Source of the DNA: Arthrobacter sp. V1I9
Lineage (GTDB): Bacteria > Actinomycetota > Actinomycetes > Actinomycetales > Micrococcaceae
Reading direction: 5' to 3'
DNA length: 64,000 nucleotides
Assembly: GCF_030817075.1 (NCBI RefSeq)
Contig: NZ_JAUSYU010000001.1
Span: 1-64,000, forward strand
The notes beneath the pieces were generated by a model. The model was given only the letters and a program-made list of their open reading frames with translations, did not search any database and was not told the DNA's origin. The position numbers and the translations under genes were made by a program. This document shows positions 56,734 to 64,000 of this stretch, piece after piece; position 1 is the first letter of the stretch, and each line of letters starts with the position of its first letter.

Positions 56734-59700
56734 GTGATCACAGTCCTTGCCGTGCACTTTACGGTGGCTGTGGTGGCTCCGTTGCTCTTCAGGGCCTGGG
56801 GCCGCAACGCTTTCTACGCACTCGCGGCTGTTCCCGCTGCCTCCTTCTTCTGGCTGCTGTTCCAGCACGGCCCCATCTACTCGGAGCCCGGGGCGGTGGC
56901 CGAAGTGGTCCCCTGGATTCCGGGCCTCCAGCTTGAGTTCGCCTTCCGCATGGATGCCCTGGCGTGGGTCATGTCCCTGCTGGTGCTGGGCGTCGGCTCG
57001 CTGGTCCTCGTCTACTGCGCACGGTACTTCAAGCGGAAGGACCACGACCTCGGCGCCTTCGGAGCCCAGCTCCTGGCTTTCGCGGGGGCCATGTTCGGCC
57101 TGGTGGTGGCGGACGATCTCCTGCTGCTGTTCATTTTCTGGGAACTCACCACCATCCTGTCCTACCTCCTGATCGGGTTTGCCCGGACCAGGCTGGCGGC
57201 ACGGCGGTCGGCACTCCAGGCATTGATGGTCACCACCGCCGGCGGCCTGGCCATGCTGGTGGGCCTGATCATGCTTGGCTACGCGGCAGGCACCTACCGT
57301 ATCTCGGACATCCTCCAGCAGGCGCCCGCACTCATGGCCGGACCTTTGGGCACCATGGTGAGCGCCGCCGTCGTACTTATTCTGGTCGGCGCCATCACCA
57401 AATCGGCGCTGGTCCCGTTCCATTTCTGGCTTCCGGGAGCCATGGCCGCTCCCACCCCGGTCAGCGCCTACCTGCACGCCGCAGCGATGGTCAAAGCAGG
57501 CATTTACCTCGTTGCGCGGCTGGCCCCGGGCTTCTCCGAGACGTCTTTCTGGCAGCCGGTGGTGCTGGGCCTCGGCCTGGCGACCATGCTCGTGGGCGGG
57601 TACCGCGCGCTGCGGCAGACCGACATCAAGCTCATTCTCGCTTACGGTACGGTGAGCCAGCTGGGCTTCCTCACCATGGTGGTGGGGCTTGGAACACCGG
57701 ACGCAGCCCTCGCCGGCCTCGCAATGCTGTTGGCCCACGGCCTGTTCAAGGCCACGCTGTTCCTGGTGGTGGGCATCATCGACCACCAGTCCGGCACCCG
57801 CGATGTCCGAAAGCTCTCGGGGGTCTTTCGGTCCTCGCGCGCCCTCGGAATCGTGGCCGGAATCGGCGCCGCCTCCATGGCAGGCGTACCCTTCCTGGGC
57901 GGCTTCGTAGCCAAGGAATCGGTGCTGGAGGCTTTTGTCCACCACGCAAATGACCTCGCCGCAGGCCCCTGGGGAATGGTTGTTCTGGCCGGGCTGGTCC
58001 TGGGATCCGTCCTCACCTTCGCGTACAGCGCACGGTTTATGTGGGGCGCGTTTGCCGTCAAGCCGGGTGTGGAGCGCACGCCCTTCAAAGCCATCAGCCC
58101 CTCGTTCCTGGCCGCGCCGGCCATCCTCAGCCTCCTCACCATTGCCTACGGCCTCTGGCCGGTCCCCGTGGATGCCTGGATCCAGCCGTACGCGGCCTTG
58201 TTTGCCTCGTCCGCTCCCGACGCCGGCACGCCCGCTGAGCAGGCAGGTCATCTCGCGCTGTGGCATGGCTTCACGCCCGCGCTTGGCCTGACCGCCCTCA
58301 CCTTCGCGCTTGGTCTGTTGATGTACTTGGGCCGCAACGCCGTTTCGAGGGCCCAGTCCCTGGTGCCGGCCTGGGTGGACGCGGACAAGGCCTACCAGTA
58401 CACGGTTGGCGGGCTGGACGATGTGGCGGTGTGGGTCACCGGACGTACGCAGCGCGGTTCGCTCTACTACTACCTGGCCGTTATCCTCAGCGTCGCCTTT
58501 GTGCTGCCGCTCGCGGCCATCCTGCTGGCGGGCAAGCCACTGCCGGACGGCATCTACCTTGTAGATCCCGGTTCCCCGCTCCAGCTCGTGGTGGGCGTGG
58601 GCATTGTGATCGGTGCCCTGGCCGCAGTCAAGGCCAACAAGCGGTTCCTGGCGGTCCTGATGGTTTCCGTCACGGGCTACGGCATCGCCCTGATGTTTGC
58701 CCTCCAGGGCGCTCCGGACCTGGCACTGACCCAGATGCTGGTGGAAACCATCGTCCTGGTGGCCTTCGTCCTGGCGCTGCGCAGCCTGCCGCCTGAGCTC
58801 CGCGACCGCACCGGCGGCAAATACCGGGTCGTGCGGGTCATCATCGGCCTGTGCTTCGGCGTCACCATGGTTTTCGCCGCGATCTACGCCATGGGCGCGC
58901 GGACTGCAATCCCCGTCTCGCTGGAGTTTCCGCGCCTCGCCTACGAGGGCGGCGGGGGATTGAACATCGTCAACGTGACCCTGGTGGACATCCGGGCGTG
59001 GGACACCTTCGGCGAAATTACCGTCCTTGCCCTTGCCGCCACAGGTGTCGCAAGCCTTATCTTCATCCGCGGCCGCGGCGACCGGATCAGGAACTCCGCC
59101 ACCGTCGCCGCGGGCACCGTTGGCCGCTACCGCGCCGTCAACCCCAGCACGCGGGACGCCGCGGCGCTCGCGGTCAGCCGGAAGTTTGCTGCGGCAGCAC
59201 GTGACGCTTGGATCGTGGCAGGGCGGACCCTCGCGCCGGAACGCCGCTCCATCATCTTCGAAGTGGTTACCCGGCTGATCTTCCACTCCATGATCATCTT
59301 CTCGCTTTACCTCCTGCTGGCCGGCCATAACCTTCCGGGCGGAGGGTTTGCAGGCGGCCTCACCGCAGGCCTTGCCCTGACCATCCGCTACCTCGCGGGC
59401 GGGCGCTTTGAACTCAGCGAGGCCACGCCCGTGAGCGCGGGCGCCCTCCTGGGCGTCGGGCTGGCGGTCGCTGCAACCTCCGGTGTGGCGCCGCTCCTGC
59501 TGGGCGGCCAAGTGTTCCAGACAGCCATCATCGAACTCTGGCTGCCGGTGTTCGGTGACATCAAGTTCGTCACCTCCACCATCTTCGATATCGGCGTGTA
59601 CATCGTGGTGGTGGGCCTGGTGCTGGACGTCCTGCGGAGCCTCGGCGCCGAAATTGATGAGCACCTTGAAGAGCGGTCCGCCGCTCCCGCCGGGAGTGAC

Positions 59701-59757
59701 GCCGATGACGAGCCGGAAGGCCTGTCCTCCGAAACCACCGCAAAGGGCCAAGCATGA
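56734..59757 (+). CDS. mrpA: Mrp Na+/H+ antiporter subunit A, fused to B
   Basis: The 1007-residue protein corresponds to MrpA of the multisubunit cation/proton antiporter, with a MrpB-like domain at its C-terminus. The N-terminal complex-I-type core (about residues 60-480) includes LLLLFIFWELTTILSYLLIG, ITKSALVPFHFWLPGAMAAPTPVSAYLHAAAMVKAGIYL and FKATLFLVVGIIDHQSGTRDVRKLSG. MbhD/E-like helices follow near 600-760. The MrpB segment (about 820-960) reads RRSIIFEVVTRLIFHSMIIFSLYLLLAGHNLPGGGFAGG. No separate B gene exists. GTG at 56734 follows GCGGAGAAAACA. The stop overlaps the next start by 4 bases. Confidence 0.94.
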   Translation: MITVLAVHFTVAVVAPLLFRAWGRNAFYALAAVPAASFFWLLFQHGPIYSEPGAVAEVVPWIPGLQLEFAFRMDALAWVMSLLVLGVGSLVLVYCARYFKRKDHDLGAFGAQLLAFAGAMFGLVVADDLLLLFIFWELTTILSYLLIGFARTRLAARRSALQALMVTTAGGLAMLVGLIMLGYAAGTYRISDILQQAPALMAGPLGTMVSAAVVLILVGAITKSALVPFHFWLPGAMAAPTPVSAYLHAAAMVKAGIYLVARLAPGFSETSFWQPVVLGLGLATMLVGGYRALRQTDIKLILAYGTVSQLGFLTMVVGLGTPDAALAGLAMLLAHGLFKATLFLVVGIIDHQSGTRDVRKLSGVFRSSRALGIVAGIGAASMAGVPFLGGFVAKESVLEAFVHHANDLAAGPWGMVVLAGLVLGSVLTFAYSARFMWGAFAVKPGVERTPFKAISPSFLAAPAILSLLTIAYGLWPVPVDAWIQPYAALFASSAPDAGTPAEQAGHLALWHGFTPALGLTALTFALGLLMYLGRNAVSRAQSLVPAWVDADKAYQYTVGGLDDVAVWVTGRTQRGSLYYYLAVILSVAFVLPLAAILLAGKPLPDGIYLVDPGSPLQLVVGVGIVIGALAAVKANKRFLAVLMVSVTGYGIALMFALQGAPDLALTQMLVETIVLVAFVLALRSLPPELRDRTGGKYRVVRVIIGLCFGVTMVFAAIYAMGARTAIPVSLEFPRLAYEGGGGLNIVNVTLVDIRAWDTFGEITVLALAATGVASLIFIRGRGDRIRNSATVAAGTVGRYRAVNPSTRDAAALAVSRKFAAAARDAWIVAGRTLAPERRSIIFEVVTRLIFHSMIIFSLYLLLAGHNLPGGGFAGGLTAGLALTIRYLAGGRFELSEATPVSAGALLGVGLAVAATSGVAPLLLGGQVFQTAIIELWLPVFGDIKFVTSTIFDIGVYIVVVGLVLDVLRSLGAEIDEHLEERSAAPAGSDADDEPEGLSSETTAKGQA

Positions 59758-60276
59758 GCGTAAACCTGACCCTCCTGATTGTGATGGGTGCCCTGTACGC
59801 CTGCGGAATCTACCTGATCCTGGAACGCAGCCTCACGCGGGTGCTCCTGGGATTGATGCTCCTGGCAAATGCCACCAACCTGCTGATCCTGGCAACCGGC
59901 GGATACTCCGGGCTCGCCCCGCTGTATTCAAAGGACATCGCGGCGCAGGACTACAACGATCCGTTGCCCCAGGCGCTGATCCTGACGTCCATCGTTATTT
60001 CCTTTTGCGGTCACGGCCTTTATGCTCGGCATCATCTACCGCACCTGGGTACTGGCCCGCCAGGATGAAATCCAGGATGACGTGGAAGACCTCCGCGTGG
60101 CGGTGACGCCAAGCTTCGACGCCGAGGACGACGCCGAGATTCCTGCCGAAACGTCTGAATTCCCGGTTGCGACGGTCGTCGCCGGCGGCCGCGAAATGCC
60201 CGCCGAGCGGGCAGCCGCGGAAGAAAAACCCGGCTCCAACAACGTGGCCCGTGGCCCGGAAGGAGGCGGACAGTGA
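59754..60276 (+). pseudogene. mrpC: Mrp antiporter subunit C, frameshifted
   Basis: MrpC (NuoK-like) is a small membrane subunit. Residues 1-84 are normal: LIVMGALYACGIYLILERSLTRVLLGLMLLANATNLLIL and PLPQALILTSIVISF. Then the frame is lost and a stop appears at 60068. Removing one T from the TTTT run at 60003-60006 restores AVTAFMLGIIYRTWVLARQDEIQDDVEDL. A hydrophilic tail follows to a stop at 60276, 4 bases into the mrpD start. The restored length and overlap show this is the true frame. As the whole complex needs C, the missing base is either a sequencing error or a serious lesion. Confidence 0.88.
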
Positions 60277-61877
60277 ACATCGCAAGCTTTGCCCCGCTCG
60301 CCGTCGTACTTCCCATCCTGGGCGCCGCCCTGACCTTCCTGCTGATCCGGCACTCCCGGGCCCAGCGCGCGGTGAGCATCGCGTTGCTGTCCCTCACGCT
60401 CCTGCTCGAATGCTTCCTGTTGGCCTCGGTGTGGGACGGCGGGACTGCGGCCGTGACCATCGGAGGCTGGCTGCCGCCCTGGGGCATTGTGATGGTGGTG
60501 GACCAGTTCTCCTCCCTGATGCTGGTGGTCTCCTCGGCAGTGAGCCTCGCGGTGCTGGTGTACGCCACCGGGCAGGGCATGGCCGACGGCGACCAGGACG
60601 CCCCGGTCTCGATCTTCCACCCCACGTACCTGATCCTGGTGGCGGGCGTTTCCAACGCCTTCCTCTCCGGTGACCTCTTCAACCTCTATGTGGGCTTCGA
60701 GATCCTGCTGACGGCAAGCTATGTCCTGATGACGCTCGGCGGAACCGGGCCGAGGATCCGGGCGGGCGTCACCTACGTGGTGGTCTCGGTGGTGTCGTCC
60801 GTGCTGTTCCTGATCTCCATCGCCATGGTTTACGGAGCCACCGGGACCGTCAACATGGCCGATCTCGCGATCAAGCTCGGCGAGCTGGACCAGGGCACCA
60901 AGACCCTCCTGCACGTGATGCTGCTGGTGGCGTTCGGCATCAAGGCCGCTGTCTTCCCGCTGTCCTTCTGGCTGCCGGACTCCTACCCCACGGCTCCCGC
61001 GCCGGTCACCGCCGTGTTCGCGGGCCTGCTCACCAAGGTGGGTGTCTACGCCATGGTGCGCACCGAGACCCTCCTCTTTCCGGGGGACACGCTCAACACA
61101 CCCCTGATGGTGGCCGCGCTGCTGACCATGGTGGTGGGAATCCTTGGCGCCCTGGCGCAGAACGACATCAAGCGTCTGCTCTCGTTCACGCTGGTCAGCC
61201 ACATCGGCTACATGGTGTTCGGCCTGGCAATGTCCTCCACCGCAGGGCTGGGGGCAGCGGTCTTCTACGTGGCCCACCACATCACCATCCAGACCAGCCT
61301 CTTCCTGGTGACCGGCCTGATCGAACGCCGTGGCGGCAGCTCGTCAGTGGACCGCCTGGGCGGCCTCGCCAAACTTTCCCCGCTGCTGGCCCTGCTGTTC
61401 TTCGTTCCCGCCATGAACCTGGCCGGCATCCCGCCGTTCTCCGGGTTCCTGGGGAAGGTGGGACTGATGCAGGCCGGCATTGAGCTGGGCACGCCGCTGG
61501 CCTACGCCCTGGTGATCGGCGGGGTCCTCACCAGCCTCCTTACGCTGCTTGCCATCGCCAGGGTCTGGAACCGCGCCTTTTGGCGGAGCCCGGCCGACGC
61601 CGAACATCCCGATCCCGTCCTGCTTGCCCCGACTCTGGCGGGGGTGGCCGGCCCGGGCGCCAAGCGGAACACGGCAACCCTCCTGCCGCGCACCATGGTG
61701 GGTTCCACGCTGGGGCTGGTGGTTCTCGGCGTCGCGCTTACAGTCTTTGCCGGTCCGCTGTTTACGGTCTCGGACCAGGCTGCAGAGGACATGCTGGACA
61801 GGTCCTCCTATATCCAGGCCGTCCTGGGCGAGGACACCGTTGTTCCAATGGTCCTTACGTCCGGAGGAGGAAAATGA
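60273..61877 (+). CDS. mrpD: Mrp antiporter subunit D
   Basis: This 534-residue complex-I-like proton-translocating subunit has about 14 helices. Seen are SGDLFNLYVGFEILLTASYVLMTLGG, FGIKAAVFPLSFWLPDSYPTAPAPVTAVFAGLLTKVGVYAM (the conserved Lys/Glu channel region) and NDIKRLLSFTLVSHIGYM. A C-terminal cytoplasmic part is present. GTG at 60273 overlaps the mrpC stop, and its stop overlaps mrpE (ATGA). It works with A and C-G as one membrane complex that exchanges Na+ for H+ in alkaline or salt stress. Confidence 0.96.
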   Translation: MNIASFAPLAVVLPILGAALTFLLIRHSRAQRAVSIALLSLTLLLECFLLASVWDGGTAAVTIGGWLPPWGIVMVVDQFSSLMLVVSSAVSLAVLVYATGQGMADGDQDAPVSIFHPTYLILVAGVSNAFLSGDLFNLYVGFEILLTASYVLMTLGGTGPRIRAGVTYVVVSVVSSVLFLISIAMVYGATGTVNMADLAIKLGELDQGTKTLLHVMLLVAFGIKAAVFPLSFWLPDSYPTAPAPVTAVFAGLLTKVGVYAMVRTETLLFPGDTLNTPLMVAALLTMVVGILGALAQNDIKRLLSFTLVSHIGYMVFGLAMSSTAGLGAAVFYVAHHITIQTSLFLVTGLIERRGGSSSVDRLGGLAKLSPLLALLFFVPAMNLAGIPPFSGFLGKVGLMQAGIELGTPLAYALVIGGVLTSLLTLLAIARVWNRAFWRSPADAEHPDPVLLAPTLAGVAGPGAKRNTATLLPRTMVGSTLGLVVLGVALTVFAGPLFTVSDQAAEDMLDRSSYIQAVLGEDTVVPMVLTSGGGK

Positions 61878-62419
61878 GCCGCCGGCGGATTTCCCTTCGC
61901 CAGGAGCTTCCCCTCCTGGTGTGGCTGGTCATTGTCTGGGGAGCCCTGTGGCAGGACTTCAGCCCCGGAAATCTCCTGTTCGGTGCACTGCTGGCCGTTG
62001 CCGTTGCCAGGTTGTTCTATCTCCCGCCGGTGGAACTCAGCGGCCGTTTCAATATTCTCTACGCCGTACCGTTCGCGCTCGTGTTCCTGGCCAAGGTGGT
62101 GGTTGCCAGCGCCCAGATCCTGTACCTGGCCGTGGTGCGCGGGCCCAGGGTGAAAAACGCAGTGGTGGCCGTGACGCTGCGGAGCCACCAGGACCTGCTG
62201 GTCACGGCAACGGGGCACGTGATTTCCCTGATCCCGGGCTCCCTGGTGGTCGAGGTGGACAGGTCCACGTCAACCCTCTACCTGCATGCGCTGAACATCA
62301 GCTCCGCTGCGGACGTTGAAGACCTGAAGAAAGAGGTGCGTTCCATCGAAGCCGGACTGATCAGGATCATGGGCACCAAGGAAGAACTCGACGCCGTCCG
62401 GCTGGAGGCCGCCGCATGA
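61874..62419 (+). CDS. mrpE: Mrp antiporter subunit E
   Basis: The 181-residue subunit has two or three N-terminal helices (LPLLVWLVIVWGALWQDFSPGNLLFGALLAVAVARLFYLPP). A soluble C-terminal domain carries the family motif SLIPGSLVVEVDRSTSTLYLHAL. ATG at 61874 was taken because GGAGGAGGAAA precedes it and it overlaps the mrpD stop by 4 bases. The frame is open farther upstream, inside mrpD, but that is not coding. Confidence 0.94.
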   Translation: MSRRRISLRQELPLLVWLVIVWGALWQDFSPGNLLFGALLAVAVARLFYLPPVELSGRFNILYAVPFALVFLAKVVVASAQILYLAVVRGPRVKNAVVAVTLRSHQDLLVTATGHVISLIPGSLVVEVDRSTSTLYLHALNISSAADVEDLKKEVRSIEAGLIRIMGTKEELDAVRLEAAA

Positions 62420-62694
62420 TGCAGACAGTCCTGATCCTCACGGCCGTCATTTTCTCGCTCGCCGCAGCCGGCGCCATCATCAGGATCGCCCGCGGGCCCT
62501 CGCTGCTGGACCGCGTGCTCGCAGCGGACGTCCTGCTGGCCATCCTCGGCGGCGCCCTGTGCGTGGACATGGCCGTGAACCGGCACCTGAACAACCTGAT
62601 GCTGGTGGTGGCCATCTCCATCATCGGCTTCCTGGGGTCCGTGACGGTTGCCCGGTTCGTGGCCGACCGAAGGGAGGTGCCGGGTGAGTCCTGA
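62416..62694 (+). CDS. mrpF: Mrp antiporter subunit F
   Basis: This small 92-residue membrane subunit has three helices. The family segment IARGPSLLDRVLAADVLLAILGGALCVDMAVN is complete. The start ATG overlaps the mrpE stop by 4 bases, and the stop lies 11 bases inside mrpG. Confidence 0.94.
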   Translation: MMQTVLILTAVIFSLAAAGAIIRIARGPSLLDRVLAADVLLAILGGALCVDMAVNRHLNNLMLVVAISIIGFLGSVTVARFVADRREVPGES

Positions 62695-63094
62695 CGCTGC
62701 CGCTATAGACTTCTGGATCGACCTGGTGTCCGCCGTGTTTATGGTGGTGGGTGCCGTGATGTCCCTGGGGGCCGCGATCGGCCTGCTCCGCTTCCCGGAC
62801 CTCCTGAGCCGCATGCACGCCGCCACCAAGCCGCAGGTACTGGGACTGTTCCTGCTGCTGGCGGCCATCGGTCTGCAGATGCGGACCTGGTGGGCGTGGC
62901 CCGTCCTGGTGGTCGCCTGGATCTTCCAGCTTCTGACGGTGCCGGTGTCCGCCCACATGGTTGGCCGGGCGGGTTACCGCACAAAGCACCTGCACCGCGA
63001 GCTGCTGACCTCCGACGAACTGGAAGCAGTAGTGCAAAAAGCCGCCGCCAAAACCGCCCGTGAGGACGATTCCGGCGACGGCCCTGCAAAGTAA
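62684..63094 (+). CDS. mrpG: Mrp antiporter subunit G
   Basis: The 136-residue subunit has three helices. The signature is DLVSAVFMVVGAVMSLGAAIGLLRFPDLLSRMHAATKPQVLGL. GTG at 62684 follows GGGAGGTGCCG and matches the family start, whereas an open frame from 62648 does not. It is the last gene of the Mrp operon. No hairpin with a T-run is evident after it. Confidence 0.93.
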   Translation: MSPDAAAIDFWIDLVSAVFMVVGAVMSLGAAIGLLRFPDLLSRMHAATKPQVLGLFLLLAAIGLQMRTWWAWPVLVVAWIFQLLTVPVSAHMVGRAGYRTKHLHRELLTSDELEAVVQKAAAKTAREDDSGDGPAK

Positions 63095-63115
63095 CTGCTG
63101 AACGGTCCCGTCTGG

Positions 63116-63379
63116 TCAGACGATGTCCTGGCTCTTCGCGAACCGGGTGATGGCCCGCTGCGTGCCGCGGTTGGCCAGGACCTGGATGATGGTGCTTACC
63201 GAGGCCGAAATCAGCGCGAACGTCAGCGCCGACTGAAGGCTCGTGGGAATGTCCTCGTCCTTGCCGGTAGGCGGCTTCCGTCCGGTGGTTTTTTCCCAGA
63301 TGGTGTTAACCAGCTTGGTCCCGACGAAGCCGGCGCCGAGGCTCACACCGGTGCCGAGCAGCTTGATGAAGAAATTCAT
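63116..63379 (-). CDS. DUF4235 membrane protein
   Basis: The 87-residue protein has one N-terminal helix with glycines (KLLGTGVSLGAGFVGTKLVNTIWEKTTGRKPP) and a second helix (ALTFALISASVSTIIQVLANRGTQRAITRF), the pattern of actinobacterial DUF4235. No function is known. ATG at 63379 follows CAAGGAGTACTAAGA and is preferred over an upstream frame from 63541. It is convergent with mrpG. Confidence 0.88.
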   Translation of the reverse strand: MNFFIKLLGTGVSLGAGFVGTKLVNTIWEKTTGRKPPTGKDEDIPTSLQSALTFALISASVSTIIQVLANRGTQRAITRFAKSQDIV

Positions 63380-63513
63380 TCTTAGTACTCCTTGCGGGCG
63401 GAAAACAGGCTGTACCCAGCCTAACTGCCCTCTGCCGTTCAAGAGCACAGGCCCGCCAGCCATGCACGCCCGGCCCAGCGGCAGCGAGCAGTCCGGAGGA
63501 CCAGGCAGCGCCG

Positions 63514-64000
63514 CTAAGGGGCCTTTACCAGGCCTTCCCAAGCCACAATCCAGTGCGGCGGGAAGCCCGGGGCGTGCCGGTCCGGTCCGCCGTCCCAGCC
63601 GGCAGCCATCAGGGCGACGGCGGCCAACAGCCCGCCGTTGCCCGGCAGATACAGGGGCAGGGAACCGGTTTGCCGGTTATGCCCGTTCGGCAGCACGGTG
63701 TTCTTGGCGGCGTCCAGCAGTAGGGCGTCGACGGCGGCTTCCGGATCTTCGAGCCGCGCCGCGGTCATGGCCATCACCGGGTAGTCCCAGCCCCAGGTGC
63801 TGTCCCAGTCCCAGTCCGTGAAGACTCCGGCTAAGGTGGCCCGCATGATTTCCGGATCGATGAGGTCGGTCAGCGGCAGGACGCCGAGTGCGCAGAGCAT
63901 GGACGGGTGGTCGGCGCGGATGGTGAAAGGCTCGACGTCGCTTGCGGCGTAGGTGCCGTCGATGACCTTTGGCCGGACCATGCCGTCCGCCACCGCCTGC
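63514..64000 (-). CDS. probable glycoside hydrolase, C-terminal part (cut by window edge)
   Basis: The open frame runs off the right edge, so only the last 161 or so residues are seen. VLPLTDLIDPEIMRATLAGVFTDWDWDSTWGWDYPVMAMTAARL and NGHNRQTGSLPLYLPGNGGLLAAVALMAAGW resemble the end of an (alpha/alpha)6-barrel carbohydrate enzyme, in the manner of GH65/GH95-like proteins. The exact family cannot be fixed without the N-terminal domains. The stop is at 63514. The nearest in-frame start codons inside the window are internal. Confidence 0.7.
   Translation of the reverse strand, partial: QAVADGMVRPKVIDGTYAASDVEPFTIRADHPSMLCALGVLPLTDLIDPEIMRATLAGVFTDWDWDSTWGWDYPVMAMTAARLEDPEAAVDALLLDAAKNTVLPNGHNRQTGSLPLYLPGNGGLLAAVALMAAGWDGGPDRHAPGFPPHWIVAWEGLVKAP

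Noticed and set aside
56692..59751. A 1019-codon open frame on the minus strand
   Set aside because: It lies entirely opposite mrpA and is a by-product of high GC at third positions. The product is low-complexity, His/Gly/Gln-rich, with no domain.

Overview
The window looks like chromosome from a high-GC actinobacterium of the family Micrococcaceae, most likely Arthrobacter or Pseudarthrobacter. The evidence is the 16S/23S/5S sequence and spacer style, the GC-rich coding bias with frequent GTG and TTG starts, and the gene families present (fused MrpA-MrpB antiporter, PutA without a DNA-binding domain, CopD-CtaG fusion, NHL-thioredoxin). The genus is inferred from recalled sequence features, not from a search.

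Layout. 1-5807 is a complete rRNA operon (16S-23S-5S, no spacer tRNA) with processing stems and a terminator. An ISL3-type insertion sequence with intact ends, an 8-bp target duplication and a doubly frameshifted transposase sits at 5861-7307. Next come an HU gene, a copper/cytochrome-oxidase assembly pair (8017-12209), a membrane-anchored unknown and a HerA-like ATPase whose C-terminal tail is frameshifted. 15422-27208 is an accessory catabolic region. It has a GNAT acetyltransferase and a flavoprotein facing away from a coupled amino-acid-type ABC transporter, a short DUF1684 protein and two flavin monooxygenases (the second frameshifted). Beyond these lie a TetR remnant, a third monooxygenase and an orphan binding protein. 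By family and layout this resembles organosulfur or modified-amino-acid scavenging, but the substrate is unknown.

27535-36247 holds a large secreted coiled-coil protein, a DJ-1/PfpI protein, an aldo-keto reductase, a bioluminescence-type monooxygenase with a 14-TM exporter, a sarcosine-oxidase-like enzyme and an AEC carrier. panD follows. 36840-43259 is a probable proline module: a LysR regulator, a divergent APC permease and putA, with the same operator/promoter arrangement in front of the permease and of putA. A zinc-ribbon protein, a LysR/MFS divergent pair, tRNA-Gly, an SRPBCC protein, a CAP/FG-GAP secreted protein and dcd come next.

49498-55024 is a six-gene minus-strand operon in which five genes join through 4-bp stop/start overlaps. 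It carries a Gfo/Idh/MocA dehydrogenase, a DUF6807 (PmoA-like) protein, a cupin, a LacI regulator, and then a KhtT-like subunit and a CPA2 cation/proton antiporter. An UMF1-type MFS gene with a palindrome at its start follows. The Mrp Na+/H+ antiporter operon (A+B fused, C frameshifted, D, E, F, G) fills 56734-63094. The window ends with a DUF4235 protein and the C-terminal part of a probable glycoside hydrolase.

Several otherwise conserved genes carry small indels, three of them apparently single bases in short runs. These could be sequencing errors or real lesions and should be resolved before the genes are called dead. I saw no CRISPR array, prophage or plasmid origin.
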